A stretch of 64,000 bases of DNA from Quillaja saponaria (taxonomy: Eukaryota; Streptophyta; Magnoliopsida; Fabales; Quillajaceae), in the NCBI GenBank assembly GCA_029379385.1, contig CM055605.1:13179001-13243000 (forward strand). Direction: 5' to 3'. The notes below the pieces were generated by a model. It had not been told where the DNA came from, did no database searches, and saw only the letters and a program-made list of their open reading frames with translations. Shown here piece by piece: positions 52,677 to 64,000 of this stretch; position 1 is the stretch's first letter; every line of letters starts with the position of its first letter. A program made the translations under genes and the position numbers.

Positions 52677-54277
52677 TGTTAGTAGTATGCCCTACAAGCT
52701 AATGATATTAGATGTCTATGGTATATTACTTATAAATACAGTCTTATTCAGTTATTAATAAAATGAATATGTTTCATTATTATATGGTATTATTATTTAT
52801 CATGTACTTTAATTGCTAGTAAATTCTTTAGTATGAACATGATAAATCTCATAGAATGTAAGCAATGAAAATAAGAACCATAATATGATCATACTTATGA
52901 GATATAATACTCCTAATCATAGGATCATTAATAATGGAAATTAATGATCCGGTTAGATTAGTACATGTTATATTAGCTCAAATGTTGAGGGTGATCGATC
53001 TCATAAACACTTGTGTAGTTGACACTATAATAAACATATAGGTGCTTATTAGAGAACAAGTTCACTGAATTGACTCGATCATATGATACTCATATGGACT
53101 CTTGCATAGTTGTCAATGAGTGTTCTTCGTTGTAGCGGTGCAAATGATCTTCAGACCTGAGGCATCATAGATACCTTGTACATAGGTTATCATGCTTTGA
53201 TACTATCTAAGTATAATTCACCATAGGTTATACATAGATAAATGTTGGGTATGATTATCTATGTATGAAGGTATATGAGTGTACAATAAGGGATCGATCA
53301 CTCTCAGTAAAAAGAGAGAATGTTCTATGTTATCTAATTAAGAAATAACTCAGAAAGTCCTTGACCAGGGTGGTGTGAAACTAGATTAGAGAATTTAAGT
53401 TTCACCACATGAGTTGTGACTTATAAATAGATACATCAGAAACATTAAATGATGGAAAGATTGAATTGCATGGTAGCTAACAACGGAAAGGTTCACAAAT
53501 ATATTTATATTATCTGGGTAATCATCATATGCTGCTAGGCATCAATCTTGACTTGTAGGTAACCCGAAAATTAATTTAATAATTAATTCTCATTAATGAG
53601 TAAATCAAAAATTAGTTTTAATTTAAATTAATTAGATGTGGATCTAATTGAAAAATACATTAAGTTAATATGGCCTACTGCCAGTTTAATATGAACCTAA
53701 GGGGTTACACACAAAAGGATATAATTTGATTAAGAGAAGTTTTGGGCTTTCATATAATTACAAACAAATGATATTTGAAATTTAAAATAGGATTAACTTT
53801 GTTGAGATTTTCCTAGTTTATCTAAAAGTCTCTAACAGATAAGATCTGATCTTATCATCTAAGGTTCAGTTATATCATACTTAAATAAAGTTAGACCTTA
53901 TAAGTATCGTACATAACTTTTATTCAGATATCACACACAGAAAGCCAAAGTTCTTAGCAGAGAATTTTTAACAAACTAAGTGTTTGTGAGACGTGAGAAA
54001 ATCTCATCACTAGTGCTAGAACACAAGGGAATTTTTGGCAGCCAACACAGAGCTCTTGATCAAGTCATTTAGTGTGGATACACTAAGAGGTTGTACACCA
54101 TGTACAACTTGTCGATCAAAAGTTAAGATCGTCTTAATTACTTCAAGAGGTAATATTCTATTTATAAGATTAATAGAAAAATATTGGTTCATAAACAATA
54201 GATATTATCCTAGAGATTTGGTTATGCTAAGTTTTTTTTTAAATTTCGCTATACCCGGTATAATCAATATTCTAACA
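52677..54277 (+). mobile_element. Solo LTR, family 1 copy C
   Basis: Starts TGTTAGTAGTATGCCCTACA and ends TCTAACA, with 6-bp inverted terminals TGTTAG/CTAACA; collinear with copies A and B over about 1.6 kb. The flanks CATAT and TAACA do not match, so the target duplication has decayed or one edge is rearranged. Confidence 0.83.
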
Positions 54278-55860
54278 TAACACCCGAAATATCAGATGAA
54301 TTTTATGTTTACATTATCATGCTTGACCATATTAGTTTTAGTAATGAATAAATATCCAATAAATAATTTACAAGACTGCATATCCAATATTCATTATCAT
54401 TTCAATAATATACCTATTCGCTAGCATCCATGTTCTAGTGGTTAAAAGATTCAGGAATGTTCCATTTTGCAATATTCAAACCAAATAAATGAAGTTTTGG
54501 TAAACCATATGGGAAACCTAGAATGGTCTGGGTATATAAAAATTCTTAAAATATTAATGGTTCAAAGCTTCAAGGAGTACCACTACCAAGTTTGCTTCAT
54601 GGGTTCATGTATCTCAGCCAATGTAGAAACCACCCTAGCAACACTTTAGGATTTCTTCATTGGTTGCTTTTACACTCAATTAGTTGGTGGCTTCATTTGA
54701 TTATAGCATTAAGACCACTATAAGACCAAAGGTGGCATGCCAACAGCCAACCATATACAAATATTGTACACACAAAATATTAAAATTTATGCACGTAAGA
54801 AACTAGAATCCCTCACGACATGGCAGTGGGAAACAACAAATCAGTGGACTATGTCATCATTAAAAGTCATCTCTCTTGCATTAAAGTTAACAAAGTGATT
54901 GTGAAATGCAATATGCATATTGCACACTTACTCAGAAAATTCCTCTATCGAACCCACATGTATATACTACATACACATGCTTGAATCATTATTTATTAAT
55001 TATATATTAACCAAATTTAACAAAAAAGGATGCCCATCATCTGAAATTTTGTTTCCATCTAGCTATATATTCATATCCATTTCTTAGTCCGGAAATTCAA
55101 ACACTTTTCTAAATTATTTATCAAATTAAGGTATCCATCTCGGAAGCAATGTAAAACACATAGGAGTAGGATTGGTTCATTTATAAAGAACCAACCAAAA
55201 AACTAAACTTTCAGCTAATTAGGATGTTGAGTGACAAAAAAAAAAAAAAAACAAAAACAAAAGAATTGCATACCATCAGTATTTCAGACTAATAATAGTG
55301 ATTAAGGGCAAGAAATAATAAAACCTTACAGCCATCAATCCCAATTTGAAAAAGCCTTATTCCACTAGTCTTCAAAATTTCTGAATTTGCTTCCAGTTGT
55401 ACATTAGCCCATTAATTTCCTTATCCTTTTCTATTCATTTCCTGGACAACAATTCTCCTCTTTTTTTTTTCAACAACATCCACATCCACAAGCTTTCGTT
55501 TCTTTCCAATAAGTCCAACCACGGTTTGCCAACACCAGGCCAAAGAGGCTGCTTCTTCGTGTCCTTCCACGACCCCATGTCATCAACAGCTTCAGCTCTC
55601 GTGGATTACATTGGTCATTAACATCTACAAAACCATCCTCTCTTGTATTACTTGCATACAACACGGTTACTCTTTGGCCAGTTACTATACTTCTCTGGGT
55701 CTCTTTGTAATCTTTGTGCCTGGCCTTTAGTCCCTTATCAAATGCTCAGTCAATCCAAGGCAATTTCACTTTCCAGCCATACATTTTCATTTATATTATC
55801 TTTTATTTATTTTTATTTTTTATTTTTATGAGTTCTCTGATTTGATACTGATTGGTGTCT
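54278..55860. other. Unassigned interior of the TIR element
   Basis: No confident gene. The minus-strand frame 55664-55470 and the overlapping plus frame have protein-like stretches (for example MTWGRGRTRRSSLFGLVLAN on the minus strand), but no family is recognised. Confidence 0.35.
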
Positions 55861-55865
55861 AATTT

Positions 55866-55998
55866 CAGATTGTGAAGTTGACATTTATAGGTGAAGGCGA
55901 AGGGAAGAAGGTTCCAACTCAGATTGCAGGGGAGATTTTATCGTTCTTTACTCACAACAACTTTGTGGTGACTGACAGAGGAGAAGCAATTACGTAAT
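55866..55998 (+). pseudogene. Exon-like gene fragment, family not identified
   Basis: After a good acceptor (TTGGTGTCTAATTTCAG) the frame reads VKLTFIGEGEGKKVPTQIAG and then SFFTHNNFVVTDRGEAIT, ending at a TAA. Composition and the preceding T-rich, intron-like stretch suggest a captured host exon. I cannot name the gene. Confidence 0.4.
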
Positions 55999-57440
55999 TT
56001 ATTACCTCATCCTCCCTCTTAGTTACATCCCCGTTTGTCGGAAAATTCAGCTGCCACAAAAAGGGGATCCATGGTGGACTCTTGTTGGAATTTTAGAGGG
56101 CTATTACACGGCTGGGAAGAAAGATAGGAGCTATTTCCAGAAACTTCATGGTTTGCCATGACTGAAGTGCAGAAAATAGGTTAAGGAGGGGAGGAACTCG
56201 GCCAAAATGAAGAAGAGAGTAGAAATGACTAGAACAGGGGATGTCGGTCCTAGAATTTTCGGGAACCTAAGGCAGAATATGAAAGGCGGTGGAGAAAGGA
56301 AAAATCAAGGGGTACTCGGCCACCCAAAATGGAAAAGAAGGAAAAGAAGGAAAAGAAAAAGTATAAAAAAATAAGAAAAGAAAAGTAAAGACAATACCAT
56401 AGGTCAATGTTTTGATTTGTGGTAGAGATTAATTTTGTATTTTTATATATAAATGTATTAATTATAGATTCACTTTATTTTATTTGGTATATAATTTTAT
56501 TTATTGTATGGTAATAAATATACAATCTTTTCAAAACATATACTAAAATATTAAATTAAATATGTTATTTAATTAATTCATTTATTTTATAACATAAATT
56601 TTACATTATTTTTTAAATTCGATTTTTTGATATCAAGTTATAAAAGTTATAACAGAACTCCTACACAAATAATACAATGTTGTTTATCTTCAGTGTTAAA
56701 TTTTTATTTTCCTTCATCCATCAAATTATTCTAGGAAGCAAACTAATTAGCCTGAGCCATAAGTATGTGAAGCCAATTAAGCTTCATAGATACTGAGTTG
56801 CATATGAAACCATTAAAGACCCACAAACATAAGTCAACATTCTAACTCTTTAAGACTCGAGAACTTCATTTTAAGGATATACACACAACAAATAATAATG
56901 CATTTCCATGTGCATCTGGTGCAATATTTGGGGAGAAAGATGAAAAGGCAGTGAAAGGAAGAGAGAGTTGTGGGGAAGACAGCAGAGATGAGATATTACA
57001 TAGTTTGTTTATTATACTTAGCTTTGCAGTTTAATTTTTTCCTCACAACTCAATCTTATTTAATTAGGCTTGACAAAGCCATAAATGCAGAATTCATAAC
57101 ATGATTATCAAGTGAAGATATAGAGTCTCAACAACATCCCAAATGAAATTTGAACCTCAAAAGGAAAACCCATCACAAAGCAATTAAATTTATCAACAGT
57201 GAAAACAAAATCTCAAGTAATCTAAAAGCATATAAATCTTAAATATAAGCTTATAAGTGAGAAAGTACAGATGAAATACTGGTGAGAGCCAGAAGGTGGA
57301 CGGACACTCCCTTGGGGGCTTGAAGGAGTATCGCCGGCGAGAAGCACGACAAAAATGGTGTGGGAGATTGAGTTGCAGAGTAGGAAGGAAAAAGAGAGAA
57401 GAAGGCGAAGAAAAGCATGGGCTAAGTTTTAATTTAGATA
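55999..57440. other. Unassigned interior of the TIR element
   Basis: A purine-rich stretch (56110-56390), then AT-rich sequence. ORFs at 57193-57655 overlap the subterminal repeats and look random. Confidence 0.4.
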
Positions 57441-57784
57441 AAAGAATTTGCGTCTGCAATAGTAGACGCAGACTATCTGAGTCTTCAAATTACAGACACA
57501 AAAAAATAAAAAAAATAAAAAAAAGGTGCAATTTGAAAGGAAGACGCTCTAAATGTCCTCATCTACGTCTGCAAACACAAACTCAGAAATTACACATACA
57601 GACACAAATATATTCACGGAATATGGTACAAAATTTAATCAATTTTTGCATCTAGTTTAAGAGTATTAGCATCTGTGGTTTTATTTTATTCTGACATCGA
57701 TATGTATTATTTGCGTCTGTACTTGAGTCTGCATTGGGGCTTATACAGATGTGGTAATTTCTTGTATTAAAAAGTTTTTCATTT

Positions 57785-57960
57785 ATAGAATTTTACATAT
57801 TAATTTAAGATACACGTGAGAGTGAAGAACTTAACATTTTAGAAACGTACATCCCAAAAAAGATTTTGACAATCTAGTACAGAAGCATGCATCATAAATA
57901 ATTTTACACCTTTTTCCTAAAAGAGAAAAAGCATATGAGCATGCGAGAATGCTAGTATAT
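57785..57960 (-). repeat. Right arm of the long inverted repeat
   Basis: Reverse complement of 47759-47935 (about 176 bp, estimated at four matches in five by eye). Just inside it, after about 16 bp, lies the right CACTA-like end. Confidence 0.8.
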
Positions 57961-58471
57961 CTAAATTTTCGTTAAGTAGCTTTCAGAATTTTCAATCTGG
58001 TCCTTAAGTGTTAAAAACTCTGATTCATTCTTTTTGTACACCATTAACCTAAACAAATAGATATAAAAAAATTACTGAAAATTAGATCCTAGTATATTAA
58101 AATTATAGAAAAAATACATATCAGGTAAATTGAAACTTAGGACTCATAGTACAATTTTTAGTAAAGTTAGCTATGGATGTGAGTGTAAAAATGACTTATA
58201 AATGACAAAACCAAAAGAAAAAAAAAAGCAAAAAAAGAAAAAGAAAAGGAGATGGCAGATTCAAATATAAAAATTAAAAAATTGTTGAATCTTACATCCC
58301 AGTCATATAAAAATATTGATAAATTGTTATTATTATTATTTTGCTAAAATGGTAAATTATTACTTGAAATTGAACAATTGAATACCTTCAATTCAAATAA
58401 TTGAAACTCGTCGCAATAAAATTTAATTGGATCATGTACAAAAAATGAAAGTATAGAGAACATGAGCAAGT
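57961..58471. other. AT-rich intergenic stretch
   Basis: Nothing recognised; short A runs and a TTATTATTATTA run near 58326-58340. Confidence 0.5.
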
Positions 58472-61202
58472 TGTCATAACCCGATATTTTTACGTAGGAT
58501 TCAGAATGGTTGTACGTAACTTATTGTGATTAGTTGAATAAATTAAAATTAAATTAGAGGAATATTTGTATGTATAGATATATATACATGTAATATAAGA
58601 ATTAAAAATTTTTTACCACATAATTGGTTGGCTTGAAACTTCAAATTTAATTGTATAAATTGTATTGACAAAACAATAATGATAATAATAACATGTTTAA
58701 ATAAAAGAAAAATCTAGAAACTAGTAGTGACATATATATATATATATACTTACAACCAAGATCAAATTAGAGCCACACAAATAAAGTATTGACGGTTATA
58801 ACATGATAATTTAGTGTACATTTTAGAATATTGTACGTAAATAATCGTGATAAAATGAGGAATAAATTTTCATGAAATAAATTATATAAGAGGGTACTTG
58901 TATATATTTATAGGTAAATTAAAGTCCACCACCGCATTGGTGGCTTGGACTTAGATTTTATTTTATGAGTTTCGATAATAAGTGAAATTAATATATATAA
59001 TAATAATAATAATAAGTTGAAAAGTAATGATTGATATATATATATATATATTGGAATAAATCTCCATCACAATTTAGTAAATGAAGTTTAAGCTAATAGT
59101 TTATAGTATTATAATAATTTTGTCTTTTATCCTTCTCTGCTTAACCGACTTAATATCTTCTTCTTTGCTTAACAGACTTAATGCCTTCTTTTTCCTTCCA
59201 TGTGTTGTTGGCTATTCTCTTTCATTCCTTCCTCTGCTTTCTCCTTACTTAACTGTGAGACTACCAATTTGGTAATTAAGTTTAGGTGGTTGGTGAGTAT
59301 TCATCCTTTCCTTTTTGTTGACCATAGAAGTCTTGTTGGAAGAATATTCAGGACTAAAATTTGTTCATTCGGGAATGAGTAGAAGCAATTTATTAATGTC
59401 GTACTATTTTTACTCCACTTTATTTCTGCATTCTTCTTGGCCGTGTGGGAGGTTGTCTTGTTGATGTGAGTAGGTGTTAGGGGAAAAACAGGGCAGCCAT
59501 GGAGCTTAAGGACATGCCTTGTTTCAGCTTGGTTTTAAATCCAAGTTGATGCTATTTAAGAACTTATTCCTGGCCGTATAGTCAATTGAGAGAGTAAGTA
59601 GAAGGGCAGCAACCTTGGCTGTTCTATTCCTGCTACATGTTCTGTTTTGATGAAGGTTTAGCCAGGTAGAAGGAAGCGTAGGTCTCGGCTGCTTGTACCT
59701 ATTTTGGGTAGATTCTTTAGAGGTTGGAAAGGGGTTATCCCTTGGCTAATTAGTGCTTATGGTAAACTAGGGTGAAGAGGTATTAAACTTCCTCTTTGCC
59801 GTGAGCTTCTTGAAGTGTTAGAAGAATGTTAAACAAGTGTTTTTTATTTAAATGGTTAATTAGGAAACATGAAAATTGGCCAAGTAATTGTTAAGTTAAT
59901 AATTGGAGTATAGGTAAAGCTAAATTGATAAGTTGTGTACGATGTCTTAGTGCATGCATAATTATTGGAATTGGAAGGTTAAGACTCATGCATGTAAATT
60001 AAGATTAGTATGTTTTAAATTAAAAAATCTTAGATAATTTGAAATTCAATATTTCGAATATGTATAAGTGGAATTGAGAAATGTAATTAATCAAGATTTA
60101 TCAATTAGATTGTTAAGTAGGAAATTATAATAATGAAATTTATAAACTAAACAATGTTTGAATTGATGACTTTCAGCTCCAAGTAGCATCGAGAAGACTC
60201 TAGCAGCTTCACAGTTTAGACGAAACAACAAGACTCATTCTTAAACTTTGTGAGTTAATTACATTCACTTTAGTTGCCAGATAATTATGTGAAATTATTT
60301 ATGAGAATTTGAGTATTTGAATTATGTTAAAAAATTGAGTGGTAGCCCTAGTGGGATGGATTGTGTATAGTGATTAAACTTATATTGTGTGGGAATGAAA
60401 ATGCTAGGTGGGAGGAGATATTGTTGTGCAGGGCTGAGTTACTCAGTTAGCCCTTTGTTTGCTTTGGGTGTTTCGATTGTTTGATTTGAATTGTGAATTC
60501 TTAGTATTTTAATTGCTTTATCTATCTTGGGAATTATGGAAATTGTGATTTTATGATAAATACAAGTACGTATGTGTATTGTAAAATTAAGACATGAATA
60601 TGGTTACTTGAGATTAATTAATAATATGTGTTCTTATGCTTTGATTAATACTAGTACCCTCAGAGTACATTGTTTGCTCACTTGAGTCCGTGGGACTCAT
60701 CATTATTCTGTTATTATTTTTTTAGTAACAGGATTTCAATATACATTATTACCGAGCTCGTGACTTATCAATAGCATGCGGTAAGGTAATTATTTGGAAT
60801 CTCATACTTGAAGCCAATGATGAAAGTTTGCAATCACTTTAGGGCCTGTGTGTCTGATTTTGTTTTGTGTTATAGTCCAGTTTATTTGTTGTTGTGATAT
60901 GGCTAGAGCAGAGCTCCCTTGTGTCTACTGTAGTTATTATGGTCTAGTTGTATATGAACAAGATTACGTGTTTGTATTTTTGGATATGTTTCATATTGCA
61001 GAGAACCTCTGCTGAAATATTTAGTAAATTGTTATGTATTTCCGTAAATAAATATTTTGAAGTTAACTTTTTTGTTTTTAAAATTCTACTTATTTTTTGT
61101 TTTAGTTAAGAGTCAAATCTATTTCTTTATGTTGAAATAAGGGTTACAGAGGTTTGGTTAAGCATTTCTCCGGCCAATTATGCCTTCATGTAGGGTGTGA
61201 CA
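58472..61202 (+). mobile_element. Solo LTR, family 2 copy E
   Basis: Starts TGTCATAACCCGATA and ends TAGGGTGTGACA, with inverted terminals TGTCA/TGACA. The flanks are CAAGT (58467-58471) and TAAGT (61203-61207), a 5-bp target duplication with one change. Its 5' start is repeated about 320 bp inside (near 58794: GGTTATAACATGATAATTTA). It contains (TA)n runs and no coding domain; the open frames at 59081-59382 have no motif. Length 2731 bp. Confidence 0.82.
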
Positions 61203-61783
61203 TAAGTAATTGATTAGACGCGTGGGTAGTTTTCTAATTATTTAGTTTTAAATATTCACTTTAAAATTCTTTAATTTAGTGTGTGGGAAGTAGGCATTGG
61301 GAAGGTTATATTTTTTATTTTTTATTTAAGTAAAAATAGGTACATGATAGAAGGAATAACGTATGTAGATTTTGTGTGTGAATTTTTAGTAATTAGTTTT
61401 AAATTGACAGGAAAAAAAATATATATATTTAGGATAAAATAGGAGACCGTAAAGAGTATTCCACTTTTAGAATAGTATAGATATTCATACCAATAGTTGT
61501 GTTGTTGTCATTCAAATAAAATATAACACCACACTTATTATTTCTTTGATACTGAAGACATATAAAACTTTTTTTTATTTTTTTTATTTTGTTGGACTTA
61601 CTTTAATATTTTAAACACCACAAATTTACTTTAATAAAAGAAAAAAAAAATAAGGATCTCAAACATTTGAACTCAACCCATAGATAAAGTTTTATAACCT
61701 ATAAGGGGAGCTAGCCCGTGCCCAAATTTTTTCTAAAAAAATAATAATACTAGTAGTGATAATAATATAATTGAGAACAATGT
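61203..61783. other. Spacer between two family-2 LTRs
   Basis: AT-rich with long T runs near 61570-61590 and A runs near 61640; no gene recognised. Confidence 0.5.
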
Positions 61784-62023
61784 TGTTATAAGCCGATAGT
61801 TTAATGTCGTTTTAGAATGTTCAGACGTAATTTGAGTGACTAGGTGGATAAAATTTTACGCAAGCTAGAATTAAAATAAATAAACACTTGTATGTATGTA
61901 TATATGTACATATGTAATTAGGACATTACTGATTGAATTAGAATTTGTATTTTTTTTTTTTATCTTGTGTAAAGTTTTGTAAGTGGGACACATGCATTAA
62001 TTATGTGATTTGGTGGAGAAGTG

Positions 62024-62079
<56 letters not shown>

Positions 62080-64000
62080 ATACACTTGGATACAAATCTC
62101 ACCAAAAAAAAAAAAAAATCGACTTTAGACTTACTTTTGACCTTTGTCTGTTTCTTATTTCCATTTTTTTTTTCCTTGCTTTATCCCTTTGCTTCACCGC
62201 CTCTCTTTTTCTCTAACTTGACCAAGACCTCCATCTTCTTCCTCCTCAACTTCAACTTGTGTGTAGCTAGGAAATTTTTAGAACTTTCCTCCTTGTTGCA
62301 ATTAAGTGACTTATCAATTCCCTTTCCTAGTTTTCCTCCTTAACCATGAGTGAACTTTTTTTTTGGGGCTAGTGTACTTGGTTCTCCTCTATAGTTGCGG
62401 CTGCCTTTTTTAAAAAAAAAAGAAAAAAGAAAAATTGAAGTCCAGTCATGTAGAGGTACTTCTTAACCATAAGCTTAAGGGTTGGTTGTGTGTTGTGGCT
62501 ATGTATAGGTGTTGTATGGGAATTGTGTGGCCTAGCAGCAGCTTTGTGACCAAGTTGTCGTCCCCTATTTTGGGATAGCAGCTTGGTCATTCTTGCTCAC
62601 CCCTTTGGTTAGATTAAAGGATGATTTTTTTGAGTGTGATTTAGGCCTTTGGAAGGTGGCTTAGCAAGGAGGAAAGTGCAGGAATTCCTCATTTGCCATG
62701 AGCCTCTTTGGAGGGTTAAATAGGTACTAGTCAATGGCCTTAGATGAATCAAAATTCTGCACCTTTGAATTTAGTTAGAAAAATGAAATTAATAATTAAA
62801 AAGATATAATTTATAGCTTGTAGATGGAAAAATGGTTTGATTGAGGAGGAGGTCTTGGAAGTAAAATATGCATGTTGATGTTAGAAGTGTATAAATCATG
62901 TTGAGATGAAAGATAAAGAATTAGTTAAGTGAGTTAGTTATGATCCCTTTAAACTTAATTAGGATTATGAAATAAATAAAAGTTAAAGATATGAATTAAA
63001 AGTTGAAATTGGAATCATGCTAATATTAAAAAGCTTAATAAAAGCTTTGGATGGAAATTAAATACCTAGTTAATTTAAAGTCAATATCTGGAATATGAAT
63101 AAGAAAAGAACTTGTAAGTTAAATGGATTTCTCAAGGTATGTATAAGTATATATACTTGTGTTCAAGAAAGTTAAACATACCTTTAGGATGTGCAATCAA
63201 AGTTTAAGAGAAATGAGCTTCTAAAAACATAGTAGTTGTATTTAAGTAAATTAGGGAGTCATAGAGATAACTTTGAAATGAATATTGTAAGTGATATATA
63301 AATTGTGGGTTTTCAGCTCTAGATCGTGTTGAGGATATTTCGACACCTTCGTAGACTAGACAAGTAGACAAACCACATCCATGACCTTTGTGAGTGAATA
63401 ATATGCACTTTGGTTGCCAGATAATTATGTGAAATAATTTATGTGAATTTGAGTAATTGAATTATATTTGATGTTTGAAACTTGTTTGTGGTTGATAAAA
63501 GCAACGAAGTGAATTTTCTCTAAAATGATTTTTATTTCCAGAATTGACATCCAAGTGCACCTAAGATAATCTGATTTGAAATTTTGAGATATTATGATTC
63601 TGATAAATGTTTTAAAAATAGAGTACTTAACCTCGGTAGAATGAATTGTGTACGAGGATTTACTTGTTGTGCAGGCACATAAATTCCCGGTAGGAGGTGA
63701 TAACTGTTGTGAGGGGCTGAGTTACTCGGTTGGCCCTTTGCATGCTTTGTATGCTTTGTTTGAACTTGTGAACACTAGATATTTGAATTAATTTATATAT
63801 ATTGTGAAACTTGGGAAATGATGACTTTATAATGATTACAAGTGGTTTGTGTACTATTGGTTACATGAACTTAACTTTTGCTATGTGTTGATTGATGCTA
63901 GTACCCTTAGGGTACGTTGTTACTGAGTCCTTGTGACTCACACTTTCCTTTGTTGTTGTTTTTTTAGTATCAAGAAAGCACAATTTGCAGTATTACGATT
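61784..64000 (+). mobile_element. LTR, family 2 copy F, continues past the window
   Basis: Starts TGTTATAAGCCGATAGTTTA and is collinear with copy E: TTGCCAGATAATTATGTGAAAT, GGGGCTGAGTTACTCGGTTG, GTACCCTTAGGGTACGTTGT and so on. At 64000 it is level with about 60760 of copy E, so some 440 bp should remain outside. Whether it is solo or part of a full element cannot be told. Confidence 0.78.
62028..62071. repeat. (TA)n microsatellite, about 44 bp
   Basis: Uninterrupted TA dinucleotides inside LTR copy F, followed by TGTATGTATATAC. Copies E and F both have TA runs at similar places (58735-58747 and 59035-59050 in E), so the run is an expanding part of the LTR. Confidence 0.9.

Larger units (their letters stand above)
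47984..57769. mobile_element. CACTA-like transposon remnant with nested insertions
   Basis: The left end reads ACTACAAGAACAATC (47985) and the right end, on the minus strand, TACAAGAAATTACC (57767); both fit the CACTACAAGAA ends of plant CACTA elements, with the first bases decayed. Inside each end a CAGACG-type word recurs (left: GCAGACGT, TAGACGTAG, CAGACGCAG, TAGACGCAG at 48015-48270; right: TGCGTCTGC, AGACGCAG, CTACGTCTGC, TTGCGTCTGT at 57450-57730), as in CACTA subterminal repeats. No TNP2-type transposase could be recognised. The interior holds an RNase H relic, a GDPDL gene fragment and two LTRs. Confidence 0.5.

Noticed and set aside
59081..59382. Hydrophobic open frames in LTR copy E
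   Set aside because: Leu/Ile-rich by AT composition, not kept in copy F.
62074..62343. 89-codon frame rich in Phe, Leu and Ser
   Set aside because: CT-rich leader within LTR copy F; no motif and no counterpart in copy E.

Overview
This window is nuclear DNA from a flowering plant, most likely a eudicot. It is AT-rich, its genes have many introns with plant-type splice sites, it holds plant-only proteins (plant VPS9A, plant AUGMIN subunit 2, a CRCK-type receptor-like cytoplasmic kinase, plant mobile domain), and it is packed with nested LTR retrotransposon debris. I cannot name the species.

Three genes look intact, and all three reconstruct exactly from their exons. (1) 8618-15011 (+): VPS9A, the Rab5-family guanine nucleotide exchange factor; six coding exons, 376 aa, one GC-AG intron. 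(2) 36515-39943 (-): a calmodulin-binding receptor-like cytoplasmic kinase (CRCK type); six coding exons, 454 aa. (3) 40478-46521 (-): AUGMIN subunit 2; six coding exons, 300 aa, lying 0.5 kb upstream of the kinase on the same strand. These act in endosomal traffic, signalling and microtubule nucleation; I see no shared pathway.

Broken or partial host genes: an FAD-dependent monooxygenase C-terminal end at the left edge (127-533), an aspartic protease relic (about 21290-22110, -), an unidentified frameshifted coding relic (22137-22893, -), a plant mobile domain gene with stops (about 34400-35218, -) and an intron-containing glycerophosphodiester phosphodiesterase-like (SHV3/GDPDL) fragment (about 49650-50143, +).

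The rest is mostly mobile DNA. One 1.6-kb LTR family occurs three times (3115-4765 -, 29314-30864 +, 52677-54277 +); the first has a perfect 5-bp target duplication. A second long-LTR family occurs at 50454-about 51560 (-), 58472-61202 (+, solo LTR, 4/5-bp target duplication) and 61784-64000 (+, runs off the window). A third occurs as two inverted copies on either side of VPS9A (about 4771-7903 - and 15681-about 17760 +), and the left copy contains a complete TRIM-type miniature retrotransposon (6221-7267). A decayed Ty3/Gypsy chromovirus with gag and chromodomain ends, but no visible reverse transcriptase or integrase, fills 26238-31349. LINE and Copia scraps lie at 24800-25790.

The most unusual structure is at 47759-57960: two 176-177-bp inverted arms, just inside them CACTA-like ends with repeated CAGACG-type subterminal motifs, and between these an RNase H relic, the GDPDL gene fragment with its intron, and two LTR insertions. 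I read it as a gene-fragment-carrying TIR transposon, but this is inference.
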